64,000 nucleotides of DNA, taken from DAIDJD01 sp035485275 (GTDB lineage Bacteria > Oederibacteriota > JAJYGY01 > DAIDJD01). The notes beneath the pieces were generated by a model. The model did no database searches. It had not been told where the DNA came from and saw only the letters and a list, made by a program, of their open reading frames with translations. Below are positions 8,008 to 16,826 of this stretch, one piece after another. Numbering within the stretch: position 1 is the first letter of the stretch; each line of letters begins with the position of its first letter. Location of the stretch: the NCBI GenBank assembly GCA_035485275.1, contig DATHOE010000011.1:1-64000 (forward strand). Direction: 5' to 3'. The position numbers were made by a program, and so were the translations under genes.

Positions 8008-8037
8008 TATCGAGCCTTTTTTGGGGAGCTAATTCCT

Positions 8038-10368
8038 ATGTTGGACCATGAACACAATGATGACGTTGGAAGTGGGCCTTCCGCATTCAAGGACCCCGTC
8101 TGCGGCATGGACGTAGAGGCGGACTCGCCCTATCAGTACGTCCATGCCGGGCAGACTTATTATTTCTGCAATGCCCGCTGCTTGGAGAAATTCAGGGTCG
8201 ATCCGGGGAGATATCTCGAGCCTCGCGAGGCGGCCGAGATCCATTCCGGTATCGGAGCCATCTACACCTGCCCAATGCATCCCGAAATCGAGCAGGTGGG
8301 GCCGGGCCCCTGCCCCAAATGCGGCATGGCCCTGGAGCCAAAGAGCGCCCTTGAAGGTGAAGCAGACGACACGGAACTCAGGGCCATGGAACGACGGCTG
8401 TGGATCTCTGCCGGGCTGACCGTGCCCCTGCTGGTCGTCTCCATGGGGCCCATGCTCGGGAGTTTTCTGCCGTCCTGGTTGTTGGGGGCGGCTGGAAATT
8501 GGTTCCAACTTGGCTTGGGCACTCCGGTTGTCCTTTGGGGAGGCTGGCCCTTCCTGGTGCGCGGCTGGAATTCCGTCCGAACCTGGAACCTCAATATGTA
8601 CACCTTGATCTCCATGGGGACTGTAACGGCCTTGGTCTATAGCCTGTTTGCGGTGATTTTTCCCGGCCTGTTTTCCGCATCCTTCCGCCAGCCTGACGGA
8701 AGCCTGGCACTGTACTTTGAAGCTGGGGCGGTCATCGTGACCCTGGTGATCTTGGGGGACGTACTGGAGCAGAGAGCCCGGCAACGAACCGGAGGGGCTA
8801 TCAAGGCTTTGTTGGGCTTACAGGCCAAGACCGCGCGCCGGATCAAAGCCGATGGAAAGGAAGAGGACGTGCCGGTGGACCAGCTTGCCGTGGGTGACCG
8901 GCTCCGTGTCCGTCCGGGGGAGAAGGTCCCGGTCGACGGCGTAGTGCAGGAAGGAAGCTCCTATGTCGACGAATCCATGGTTTCGGGGGAATCCGATCCC
9001 GTGGAGAAAAGGGCGGGGTCCAAAGTGGTCGGATCCACCCTGAACGGCCAAGGGACCTTCGTCTTCAAGGCTGAGAAGGTCGGGCGCGACACCCTGCTTT
9101 ACCATATCGTCCAAATGGTGGCGGACGCCCAGCGCAGCCGGGCCCCCATCCAGCGTCTGGCGGACAAGGCGGCGTCCATTTTTGTACCTGCGGTGGTCTC
9201 CTTTGCCGTACTCAGTTTCCTCATCTGGGCCCTGTGGGGACCGGACCCCCGCTTGGCCCATGCCCTGTTCAGCGCCGTGTCGGTCCTGATCATCGCCTGC
9301 CCTTGCGCCTTGGGATTGGCCACACCCATGTCGGTGATGGTCGGCACAGGCCAGGGTGCCTTGGCCGGCGTCCTGGTCAAGAACGCCGAGTCCCTGGAGC
9401 TGCTCGGTAGGGTGGACACCCTAGTGATCGACAAGACCGGCACGCTGACCGAGGGAAAGCCGGCCTTGGTGGACGTGGAATGCGTCCCGGGGACGGATGA
9501 GTCCGAGCTTCTGGCCGTCCTGGCGGCGCTGGAGAGGGGGAGCGAACATCCCCTGGCCCAAGCGCTTATCCGCGCAGCCGAAGATCGAAACCTACCTCGC
9601 CTGGAGGCCATAGGCTTTCAAGCCATCTCCGGACAGGGGGTGGTGGCTGTGGTCCACGGACAGGAAACCCTGTTAGGGAACGCCGCCCTGATGTCCGCCC
9701 GCACGGTGGACTGCGCCGGACTGGCGGCCAGGGCGGATGAGTGGCGGTCCAAAGGCTGGACCGTGGTGTTCGCCGCCATGGGTGGCAAGGCCGTCGGCGT
9801 TTTGGCGGTCGCGGACCCGATCAAGAAGACCACGGCTGAAGCCCTGCACCAGCTGGCCAAGGAGGGCATCCAGGTCATCATGCTCACCGGGGACAACGCC
9901 GCCACGGCCAAGGCTGTCGCCAAAGAGCTTGGCTTGGAGCGGGTGGAGGCCGATGTCCAGCCCGCCCAAAAGGCCGAAATGGTCCGTGCATTGCTTGCCC
10001 AAGGCCGAAAAGTGGCCATGGCGGGGGACGGGGTGAACGACGCGCCCGCCTTGGCCACGGCCCAGGTCGGCATCGCCATGGGTACGGGGACGGACGTGGC
10101 CATCCAGAGTGCCGGAATGACCCTGGTCAAAGGCGATCTTAGGGGGATTTTGAAGGCCATCCGGCTATCCCGGGCGGTGATGAAAAACATCCGCCAGAAC
10201 CTCTTTTTTGCCGTGGTCTACAATTCTGTGGGCATTCCTTTGGCGGCCGGGGTGCTCTATCCGGCCCTGGGCATCCTCCTGAGCCCTGCCTTCGCGGCGG
10301 CGGCCATGAGCCTCAGCTCGGTGTCCGTGATCGGGAATGCCCTGCGGCTCCGAAGCGTTAAACTTTGA
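8038..10368 (+). CDS. copA: Copper-exporting P1B-type ATPase (SilP/CopA type)
   Basis: This 776-aa protein has a YHS domain (about residues 17-60: DPVCGMDVEAD...FCNARCLEKF) and a heavy-metal-binding domain (about 77-100: YTCPMHPEIEQ...CPKCGMALE) in place of the usual HMA domains. Then come the ATPase core motifs: CPC in IIACPCALGLATP, the phosphorylation site DKTGTLTEGK (Asp near 465), SEHPLAQAL and GDGVNDAPAL. The last helices carry YN and MSLSSVSVIGNA, typical of Cu(I)/Ag(I) pumps. It exports monovalent copper or silver from the cytoplasm and completes the cluster with CusBA. The start has GGGGAG upstream. Confidence 0.95.
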   Translation: MLDHEHNDDVGSGPSAFKDPVCGMDVEADSPYQYVHAGQTYYFCNARCLEKFRVDPGRYLEPREAAEIHSGIGAIYTCPMHPEIEQVGPGPCPKCGMALEPKSALEGEADDTELRAMERRLWISAGLTVPLLVVSMGPMLGSFLPSWLLGAAGNWFQLGLGTPVVLWGGWPFLVRGWNSVRTWNLNMYTLISMGTVTALVYSLFAVIFPGLFSASFRQPDGSLALYFEAGAVIVTLVILGDVLEQRARQRTGGAIKALLGLQAKTARRIKADGKEEDVPVDQLAVGDRLRVRPGEKVPVDGVVQEGSSYVDESMVSGESDPVEKRAGSKVVGSTLNGQGTFVFKAEKVGRDTLLYHIVQMVADAQRSRAPIQRLADKAASIFVPAVVSFAVLSFLIWALWGPDPRLAHALFSAVSVLIIACPCALGLATPMSVMVGTGQGALAGVLVKNAESLELLGRVDTLVIDKTGTLTEGKPALVDVECVPGTDESELLAVLAALERGSEHPLAQALIRAAEDRNLPRLEAIGFQAISGQGVVAVVHGQETLLGNAALMSARTVDCAGLAARADEWRSKGWTVVFAAMGGKAVGVLAVADPIKKTTAEALHQLAKEGIQVIMLTGDNAATAKAVAKELGLERVEADVQPAQKAEMVRALLAQGRKVAMAGDGVNDAPALATAQVGIAMGTGTDVAIQSAGMTLVKGDLRGILKAIRLSRAVMKNIRQNLFFAVVYNSVGIPLAAGVLYPALGILLSPAFAAAAMSLSSVSVIGNALRLRSVKL

Positions 10369-10473
10369 CGGGCCCAATAGCGGGCATTAAAGGCTAAAGG
10401 CATGGCCTTGAGTCCAAATATTCATGCCCCCCCAGGCCACAACGAAAGTTTGGGGTCGTGAAACCGGAAAACA

Positions 10474-10600
10474 CTTCTCCACCAACCCTTCTCATCGGCC
10501 TGGCGGCCGATTCGCAAACCTTACCCACCCTCTCACTTAGACGTGTGTGTATTGAGTGTAGTGATAGGGTGGGTAAGGTTTGACAGGGTTGGTGGAGAAG
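10474..10600. repeat. Nested inverted repeats forming a three-arm structure
   Basis: The outer arms, 10474-10489 and 10585-10600, are perfectly complementary over 16 bp. Inside, 10516-10537 pairs with 10560-10581 over 22 bp with one mismatch (16 perfect). Between the left arms is a third perfect hairpin, ATCGGCC/GGCCGAT (10494-10511). The outer and inner arms are related to each other (both CCACC/ACCC-rich). Folded, the segment forms a three-way junction. It could be an origin of transfer or replication, or a structured RNA. Confidence 0.8.
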
Positions 10601-10838
10601 CTAGGAATAGTGAATATATAAATGGTAGTGGAGGGGGTAGTGATTAAAGTTCAAGAGACAAGGTCAAGGACGGGGTCAAGTTCAAGGGCAGGGAAGAACA
10701 GCGTGGACGGCGGGCGGGTCCGGGTTTGTCGGATTCTGCGGGGATGCGGCACGAAAAAAGAGCCGGTCGGGGAGGGCTACCTTGGCCGGTGGTTCAGCCA
10801 GAGAACAGGGATGGGTCCAAGCAGCTGGCCGTGATGGG

Positions 10839-10847
10839 TTATCCACA
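10839..10847 (+). promoter_or_regulatory. Consensus DnaA box
   Basis: TTATCCACA is an exact match to the bacterial DnaA-box consensus, in a non-coding segment close to the nested inverted repeats. One box alone is weak evidence for an origin. Confidence 0.45.
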
Positions 10848-10941
10848 AGTGGAGCGTGGGACTGGCGAGGGGGTCCAGAATCCCAGGATCAGCCATCTTG
10901 GACCCGTTGGGGCGGGCAGTGGAGGGTCCTAAGGTGGCCCT

Positions 10942-11352
10942 CTATTTAGCCTTTCGACGGGCAAATTTCGGGCGACTGCGCTTGAAAGACCCGAGGCTGG
11001 CCACGGCCTCGGCGGCGGCGATCCGTTCGCTCTGGGCAGCGGCGCCTGGCGGGGAAGGCTTGGATGGAGGGGTCCTGGGAGCCTGGGGGGCTTGGGGGCT
11101 GGCGACGGTTTCCGGCTCGGTGGACATGGTCCGGTCGGGGGTCGGGTGATCCTGTCGGTACTCCAATAAAGCGGATTCAAGTAACGCGGCCAGATCCTCC
11201 ATCTTTCGGCGAGGTACCTTGTTCAATGGCCAGATTCTATACTTAACACGGGCAATTTTGACAAAGTCGGTGTTGACGGCCATAAAAAGGACACAAACCA
11301 CAATGATGGTCGCGAGGACCAGGTATGCGCAAAGAATCAACGGTTGTCCCAT
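10942..11352 (-). CDS. Membrane-anchored protein of unknown function
   Basis: This 136-aa protein begins with one strong membrane helix (about residues 4-26: LILCAYLVLATIIVVCVLFMAV). A basic segment follows (KIARVKYRIWPLNKVPRRK), then a short helical stretch (EDLAALLESALLEYRQ), a Pro/Ser-rich linker and a very basic C-terminus (FKRSRPKFARRKAK). The basic tail could touch DNA or a membrane surface. It lies between the structured non-coding segment and the helicase-nuclease, on the opposite strand from the latter. I do not recognise the family. Confidence 0.6.
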   Translation of the reverse strand: MGQPLILCAYLVLATIIVVCVLFMAVNTDFVKIARVKYRIWPLNKVPRRKMEDLAALLESALLEYRQDHPTPDRTMSTEPETVASPQAPQAPRTPPSKPSPPGAAAQSERIAAAEAVASLGSFKRSRPKFARRKAK

Positions 11353-11658
11353 AGCCCAACGGAGAGAGGAATCAGGGGAGCGTATGGTACCATTTTTAAG
11401 ACCATTTTAATGTCTTCGTCCTACAGCGGCCGCGGGCCGGACGTGATATTTTAGAGCGGCCGCCGGAAAGATGCCCCGGCCGATCCGGGAGAACCCGCCT
11501 GTAGGCGACTGGGGATGGCCTAGTGCTGGGCTGGAGGGAATGCCTGGTAAAGCAGTTGCATTGAACCGAGAGATCCTGGCTTTCCTGAATAAGGAAGGAC
11601 TCAACCAGCAGGCCGGTACCTGGTACAAAGGGCCTGCAAATGACATTGGCGGTCTATC
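11353..11658. other. Divergent intergenic region before the helicase gene
   Basis: This stretch separates the minus-strand membrane protein gene from the plus-strand helicase gene and should carry both promoters, but none stands out. Two AGCGGCCGC copies 30 bp apart (11425-11433 and 11455-11463), each containing a palindromic octamer, flank an A+T-rich core (GATATTTTAG). They may be operator-like. Confidence 0.4.
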
Positions 11659-11707
11659 ATGGCACAACGAAAAAAACAGGGATCAACCTCAGGGCGACCA
11701 CAGGTAA
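11540..11707 (+). CDS. Doubtful 55-aa open frame overlapping the helicase start
   Basis: An ATG at 11540 directly behind GGAGGGA opens 55 codons (MPGKAVALNREILAFLNKEG...) that overlap the helicase gene by 49 bp. The spacing of the ribosome-binding site is too short and the C-terminus (NRDQPQGDHR) looks unnatural. It could be a coupling leader peptide, but may simply be untranslated. Confidence 0.2.
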   Translation: MPGKAVALNREILAFLNKEGLNQQAGTWYKGPANDIGGLSWHNEKNRDQPQGDHR

Positions 11708-14700
11708 CTTATCCATTGAGGCATATTTCAATCCTGGTACCGTGGCACGATGGCGGGTGGAATGGGACCGTTTGTTCTCACCCGAAACAAAACACGGCAT
11801 GCACGAAATTGATCAACATTGCTGACAACAAGCATGAAAACGAAGAGGAAAGGATTGCTGGCGCTTCCTTACAAGGGTTGGAGAGTAGCCTGTATCCACC
11901 CTGTGTCAAAGAGCGGGGCACATTCATGTGTCCTTTCCCTTTGGAACGGATGCACGCGCATCCTTATGCTTGGCCATCTTCGAAGACGCACTCGCATTTC
12001 AAACCTACCCTGCTGCATTATCCTGCGTTTGCCGCGGCAGCCCTGCCTTTCAGATGGATGATGAATTCCGTCGTGTTCGGAGATGAAAAGAAGAGCATTC
12101 GTGGGTTGGTGGCTGAGTACCCTTTGGAGGACGTTGCCCAAAGCTTCGAACCCGATCTGGGATTTCAATCCTATTGGATGCAATCACAGCACAATCAAAA
12201 AGCGCTTCTCGATTGCTTTTGGAATCATGTCCAGTTGGAGGAATCGCTCGTTTTCTTTTATGCCAAACAAATCCCGCTGGTTGAGGATACAGGCCAACGA
12301 ATTCTCATCGGTGTTGGCCGTGTCCTGAAGCTTGGCCCGTTGACCGAGTACAGTTATTCAGGTTCGCCTGAAGGGAAACTGCGCAGCTTGCTTTGGGAGC
12401 GTATGGTCGTTCACTCTATCCGTCCGGACTTCAAGGATGGGTTCCTCTTGCCCTACCACCAAGCATTGTTGAAATCTCAAGACGGCCAGGCATTTGATCC
12501 TGCCGAAGTGGTTGCCTTCGCTCCTGAAGATCGGTTCAATGAATTTTCCTATGCCACGGAACATGTAGGTCCGGATGCAGCAATAGCCTCACTCCTAGCT
12601 TGTCGTGCATCTTTGCAGCGTGCAAGCAATCTATTCAACTATGATCCACGCCTCCAGGAACAATGGATCGATTCGCAACTGGGCCGTTTGTGGAAAAAAA
12701 GGGGCGCGTTTCCGGGTATGGGCGGTATCCTTCGTGCTACAGGTATTTCCATGGGCAATTTTGTTGCCCAGGCGTTAGAAGACAAGGCCGGCGAAAATGG
12801 CAATCCATGGAAATTGTGGGATGCCGCCGTTACGTCGCCCGAAAAATATTTTTTCAAGGACCTTGCCGAATGCATTGATACAACTATTGCGAAGGCCTGG
12901 AAACGTTTGCCGACCGAGAGACGCCAGTATCTGGAATTGCTAAGTCGCATGGATCTAACCGCCGATCAAGCCGAGATGTTGGCTGTGCCCGAAGTTCGTG
13001 CGGAGCATGATATTTTAGTTTCGGACAAGGAGATAATCGAAAATCCATACTTGGTCTACGAAACGACGCGCTTGATGCCAGATGGTGTATCCATTGGCGT
13101 CGTAGATCGGGCAATGGCGCCCGCCGCCAACGTTCGTGAAAAGCATCCCGTGCCGCCGCCATCCGCCGTCAAGACTGGTGTTGATGCTCGACGCCTGAGG
13201 GCGCTCACAATTCGCGAGATGGAAGCGGCATCCCAGGTGGGGGACACGCTTCGCCCTCAAGGGGCCGTGGTATCGGCTCTTCGCGAGCGTAGCTATCAGG
13301 AATCTGAGTTACCCGCTGAAGTGACGGGAGATTTCTTGAGGGTGGCGGAAGAGGAGACCTTCTCTGGAGAGATCCGGCTCGTCGAGATGGCGGACGGCTC
13401 CCGGGCATATCAGCTTGAAAGGCTGGCCGTCGCCGGCGCGCTCATACGGAGTACGGTACTTAAAAGAGCGGGAGCCGAGCGACACAATGTCGCCGTTGAC
13501 TGGCGCGTGGAACTGGATGGTCTTCTGGGGCCACTGCCCGAAGGTGAAATTGAATCCGCACAGGAGGAACGCGCAAGAACCGAGAAAGCTGCAGCACTTG
13601 CCGAAGTTGCTGCCTCACGTATGAGCGTGTTGATTGGATCTGCCGGGACGGGCAAGACCACTTTGCTATCGGTCCTGTGCCGTCGTCCAGAGGTCACCAA
13701 GGATGGCATCGTTATGATTGCGCCCACTGGGAAGGCTAGGGTAAGGATGGAGGACGTTGCCAGGCGGTCGGGCGTCACAGATTTCAAGGCGTTCACCCTG
13801 GCGCAGTTCCTGCTCCAATCGGACCCGCCTCGCTTCGATTTTAGCCAGCAACGATATCGATTAACCGGCGGGCCAGGGGAAAAGATAGGTCGGACGGTGA
13901 TAGTTGACGAGTGTTCAATGCTTACTGAGGAAATGCTTGCAGCCTTGCTCGAGTCTTTGAGCGGTGTTCATCGTCTCATTTTGGTCGGAGATCCAAGGCA
14001 GTTGCCGCCGATAGGCGCTGGTCGGCCCTTTGCCGACGTTATCGCGCAACTCAAGCCTCAAGACATCGAAAGTTGTTTCCCGAGGGTAGGAACTGGTTAT
14101 GCTGAATTGACGGTTCCCAGGCGCCAAGGAGCTGGAGAGAGGGAAGATCTACAGTTGGCCTCTTGGTTTGGCGGAGCCAGCGTTGATCCGGGCGAAGATC
14201 AGGTTTTCGAGATTTTGGCAGGAAAGCGAAGTAGCTCCACCATTCAATTTGTGCGCTGGGACACAGGGGAAGAGCTTGAAAGAGCCCTACCGGCTGTGCT
14301 TGCGTCCAATCTGGGTTTTGAGCTGGGACCGGATGAATGGCGATCATTCGCAATCAGCGTTGGCGGCCAGACGTACGAAGAGCACGTCTATTTTCACCGC
14401 GGAAATTCCGGAAAATGCGCCGAGGCTTGGCAGGTGTTAAGCCCGGTTCGTCAGCGTACATGGGGCGTAGAATCTCTCAATCGTCTTTTACACCTTCGTT
14501 TCAAAGCGAAACAACTAGAAAATTGTCGGGCTGACATTCCGAAATACCAGAGAAGGTTCCCAGTGCCGTTTGGAGATCAGCAAATTGTCTACGGCGACAA
14601 GGTGATAAACACCCGGAACCAAACTATGTGGAAGTCACGGATATATCCGGCCACAGAGAACGGGTACTTGGCTAATGGAGAGATTGGCGTTGTTGTCGGG

Positions 14701-15477
14701 CAGATGAGGACGAAAAAATTTAACTACGAACCGAGGGACCTTCAAGTCGAGTTTTCGTCCCAGTTGGGAAAAAGCTTTACTTTTTACAAGCCGGGAGGCG
14801 ACGACGACAATTTTAGCCTTGAACTCGCCTACGCACTTACCGTTCATAAAGCGCAAGGATCCGAATTCGATATCGTTTTCCTCGTGCTTCCCAAGTCGCC
14901 CTTGATGCTGACCCGGGAGCTGTTATATACGGCATTGACGCGGCAGAAGACAAAAGTTGTCATCCTCCACCAAGGTTCGGCTACCGATCTTCAGAGGTTA
15001 AGCTCCGAGCGCTATTCGGCCACCGCGGCCCGTTTGACCAATCTTTTCAGCGCTCCCAAGCTGGTGGCCGTCGGCGATTTGTTCCTCGAGGAAAGGCTGA
15101 TCCACCGGACCGCAAAGGGAGAGGCCGTCCGGTCCAAGTCCGAAGTGATCATTGCCAATCTGTTACATGCTTCAAAAGTGCCTTACCATTATGAACATCC
15201 CTTGGAGTTTGGGGGAGTGGTCAAGTATCCGGATTTTACGATTGAGGACGATGATTCCGGGATTACCTATTACTGGGAGCATTGCGGAATGTTGCACGAC
15301 GCTTCCTATCGGCGACGGTGGGATGCCAAGGTTAACTGGTACCGCGAATACGGAATTTTTCCTTTGGAACAAGGTGGCGGCCCAAGTGGTACATTACTCG
15401 TGACGAGAGACAACCCCGATGGTGGTTTGGATTCGGCCGGAATCTCGGACCTTGTCAGGAAGGTATTCAAGTTGTAG
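11659..15477 (+). CDS. RecD-like SF1 helicase with C-terminal nuclease domain
   Basis: This 1272-aa protein has three parts. Residues 1 to about 600 are a large N-terminal region that I cannot assign (RHISILVPWHDGGWNGTVC near residue 22 looks like a domain signature). About 640-1110 form an SF1B helicase: Walker A GSAGTGKTTLL (about 658), Walker B VIVDECSM (about 747), GDPRQLPPIG (about 776), YALTVHKAQGSEFD (about 1057) and ELLYTALTR (about 1087). About 1150-1230 form a PD-(D/E)XK-like nuclease: RSKSEVIIANLL, YPDFTI (Asp 1192) and YYWEHCGM (Glu 1207, with Cys where Lys is usual). A helicase fused to a nuclease on a mobile island suggests degradation of foreign DNA. The start has only a weak ribosome-binding site. 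Confidence 0.8.
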   Translation: MAQRKKQGSTSGRPQVTYPLRHISILVPWHDGGWNGTVCSHPKQNTACTKLINIADNKHENEEERIAGASLQGLESSLYPPCVKERGTFMCPFPLERMHAHPYAWPSSKTHSHFKPTLLHYPAFAAAALPFRWMMNSVVFGDEKKSIRGLVAEYPLEDVAQSFEPDLGFQSYWMQSQHNQKALLDCFWNHVQLEESLVFFYAKQIPLVEDTGQRILIGVGRVLKLGPLTEYSYSGSPEGKLRSLLWERMVVHSIRPDFKDGFLLPYHQALLKSQDGQAFDPAEVVAFAPEDRFNEFSYATEHVGPDAAIASLLACRASLQRASNLFNYDPRLQEQWIDSQLGRLWKKRGAFPGMGGILRATGISMGNFVAQALEDKAGENGNPWKLWDAAVTSPEKYFFKDLAECIDTTIAKAWKRLPTERRQYLELLSRMDLTADQAEMLAVPEVRAEHDILVSDKEIIENPYLVYETTRLMPDGVSIGVVDRAMAPAANVREKHPVPPPSAVKTGVDARRLRALTIREMEAASQVGDTLRPQGAVVSALRERSYQESELPAEVTGDFLRVAEEETFSGEIRLVEMADGSRAYQLERLAVAGALIRSTVLKRAGAERHNVAVDWRVELDGLLGPLPEGEIESAQEERARTEKAAALAEVAASRMSVLIGSAGTGKTTLLSVLCRRPEVTKDGIVMIAPTGKARVRMEDVARRSGVTDFKAFTLAQFLLQSDPPRFDFSQQRYRLTGGPGEKIGRTVIVDECSMLTEEMLAALLESLSGVHRLILVGDPRQLPPIGAGRPFADVIAQLKPQDIESCFPRVGTGYAELTVPRRQGAGEREDLQLASWFGGASVDPGEDQVFEILAGKRSSSTIQFVRWDTGEELERALPAVLASNLGFELGPDEWRSFAISVGGQTYEEHVYFHRGNSGKCAEAWQVLSPVRQRTWGVESLNRLLHLRFKAKQLENCRADIPKYQRRFPVPFGDQQIVYGDKVINTRNQTMWKSRIYPATENGYLANGEIGVVVGQMRTKKFNYEPRDLQVEFSSQLGKSFTFYKPGGDDDNFSLELAYALTVHKAQGSEFDIVFLVLPKSPLMLTRELLYTALTRQKTKVVILHQGSATDLQRLSSERYSATAARLTNLFSAPKLVAVGDLFLEERLIHRTAKGEAVRSKSEVIIANLLHASKVPYHYEHPLEFGGVVKYPDFTIEDDDSGITYYWEHCGMLHDASYRRRWDAKVNWYREYGIFPLEQGGGPSGTLLVTRDNPDGGLDSAGISDLVRKVFKL

Positions 15478-15519
15478 GAAATTTCAAAGTAACCTGTGAT
15501 TTTATCTCCGGAGTTGAAA

Positions 15520-15900
15520 ATGTTATTTGATATAAATGGAAGGCCCGCGGGAGACCCTTCTTGGAATAAAGATCACGTTCTGAAACAGAAACTGACAAGT
15601 GACGAACAAGCTCGGATTATTGATACGATCGTAGCGATGTCCGAAGACTTCATCGCTCGTGATCGCGTGATATCAGGACCGGATGGCAAGACTTTGATGG
15701 TGAGCATGTTATTAAATGATATCCATCCTTTTCGGAATCACGTCGTTTTTAGACCGCTTGAGGATAGGATAGGCGGGGAAGCAGCCATAGGGATACTTGG
15801 CGTGCTATTGTGGGAGGCTCTTAGGAGAAGTCCCCGAAATTGGACTTGCTACGACCAGCAAACGATTGATCATCGACAGATGCAATACTTTCTGTTGTAA
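15520..15900 (+). CDS. Small protein paired with the helicase-nuclease
   Basis: This 126-aa protein starts at ATG 15520 with CCGGAG six bases upstream. An earlier GTG (15496) is possible. It lies 42 bp after the helicase-nuclease on the same strand, so they are probably co-transcribed. The sequence (MLFDINGRPAGDPSWN..., TIVAMSEDFIARD, GGEAAIGILGVLLWEAL) has mixed secondary structure with no recognisable domain or catalytic motif. It may be a partner or regulator of the helicase-nuclease. Confidence 0.6.
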   Translation: MLFDINGRPAGDPSWNKDHVLKQKLTSDEQARIIDTIVAMSEDFIARDRVISGPDGKTLMVSMLLNDIHPFRNHVVFRPLEDRIGGEAAIGILGVLLWEALRRSPRNWTCYDQQTIDHRQMQYFLL

Positions 15901-15981
15901 GGGCTCATCTATTTGTATCGCTGGCAATCTCTGCGGTAGTGGTGTTGTCTTCGGATTTAGTCGCAACTTTCATTTTACGAG

Positions 15982-16755
15982 TTAGGGTACTTGGTCGCCT
16001 TCCGCATGGCTTCCATCGATGTTGGCTTGTTGTCCGTTTTTTAAGATTCCATCAGTATCTTTTTGTACGTAACCAGTGAAAGTGAAATCACCAATCGAAC
16101 ATTTTCCAGCGTAAATATCCAGCGGTAGCTCAACGTAGCCATCACTTGTTATAACACTCATGTTTTTGTTGTAGTAAACTTCTGGAAGTTGGCAACAAAT
16201 TCCATCGTGGCTTTGCTTTGTACCAGATGCGCTCGGATGAACGATTGGGACAGCGGTTAGCCCAGGATATTTTTCCAAAAAGGCTGGGTTCACACTAAGC
16301 CCGGAGGCAAAAGCTATCGACGGTTCATGATAATTTTCAACGTCGACTAGATTAAATTTTTCTGCCTCCTTTGGAAAATATTCCCCTAGCTTATTTATGT
16401 CCACGAAAGCTACGTCATTGTGAAATGTATATTTCTGAAGGAAACGTGTTTTACCCTCTTCCAATCGTACCGGTTGTTTAGTTACACCAGTTTCGTAGAG
16501 ACAAATATCTAAATCTCGACCCAGGGACATGGCCTTCTCGTATCCAGCCCGCCCAGTTTTTTCATGTTTAAAATGAATTTTTTCTGGAATTTTCCCTTTG
16601 TCAATTGTCACTATTCTATAAAAAAATATATCTGATTCAAAAGAGTCTGTAATTTTTTCCAAATTTTCCTTCGATAAGGTTGAACTAAAATTTCCAAGTT
16701 CCTCAGATAACTGAGGTACTTTTTGTTCATGAAATTGTTGTCTATTATTTTCCAA
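15982..16755 (-). CDS. Unknown protein, last gene of the A+T-rich cassette
   Basis: This 257-aa protein starts at TTG 16755 with GGAG seven bases upstream. There is no signal peptide and no membrane helix. The N-terminus is charged and probably helical (LSEELGNFSSTLSKENLEK). The rest is mixed alpha/beta with KIPEKIHFKHEKTG, FVDINKLGEYFPKEAEKF, and PIVHPSASGTKQSHDGICC. I recognise no family. Its base composition is far more A+T-rich than the core genome. It follows the small HTH gene by 71 bp on the same strand and is probably the effector or a substrate-recognition part of the cassette. Confidence 0.6.
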   Translation of the reverse strand: MENNRQQFHEQKVPQLSEELGNFSSTLSKENLEKITDSFESDIFFYRIVTIDKGKIPEKIHFKHEKTGRAGYEKAMSLGRDLDICLYETGVTKQPVRLEEGKTRFLQKYTFHNDVAFVDINKLGEYFPKEAEKFNLVDVENYHEPSIAFASGLSVNPAFLEKYPGLTAVPIVHPSASGTKQSHDGICCQLPEVYYNKNMSVITSDGYVELPLDIYAGKCSIGDFTFTGYVQKDTDGILKNGQQANIDGSHAEGDQVP

Positions 16756-16826
16756 AGATTTTCTCCATTGCTAGAGTTCCGAAGTTCGATTCTGAAACCG
16801 ATTAATTTAATGTTTTTTAATTATTT

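Larger units (their letters stand above)
10369..10941. other. 573-bp non-coding segment with structured DNA
   Basis: No convincing gene is present. The left part holds two nested long inverted repeats (10474-10600). The middle holds short TCAAG repeats (10651, 10664, 10676, 10682). The right part holds a consensus DnaA box (10839-10847). Several plus-strand frames are open, but they are short, lack ribosome-binding sites and have unusual composition. The layout suggests an origin-type or mobilisation region of the island. Confidence 0.5.
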
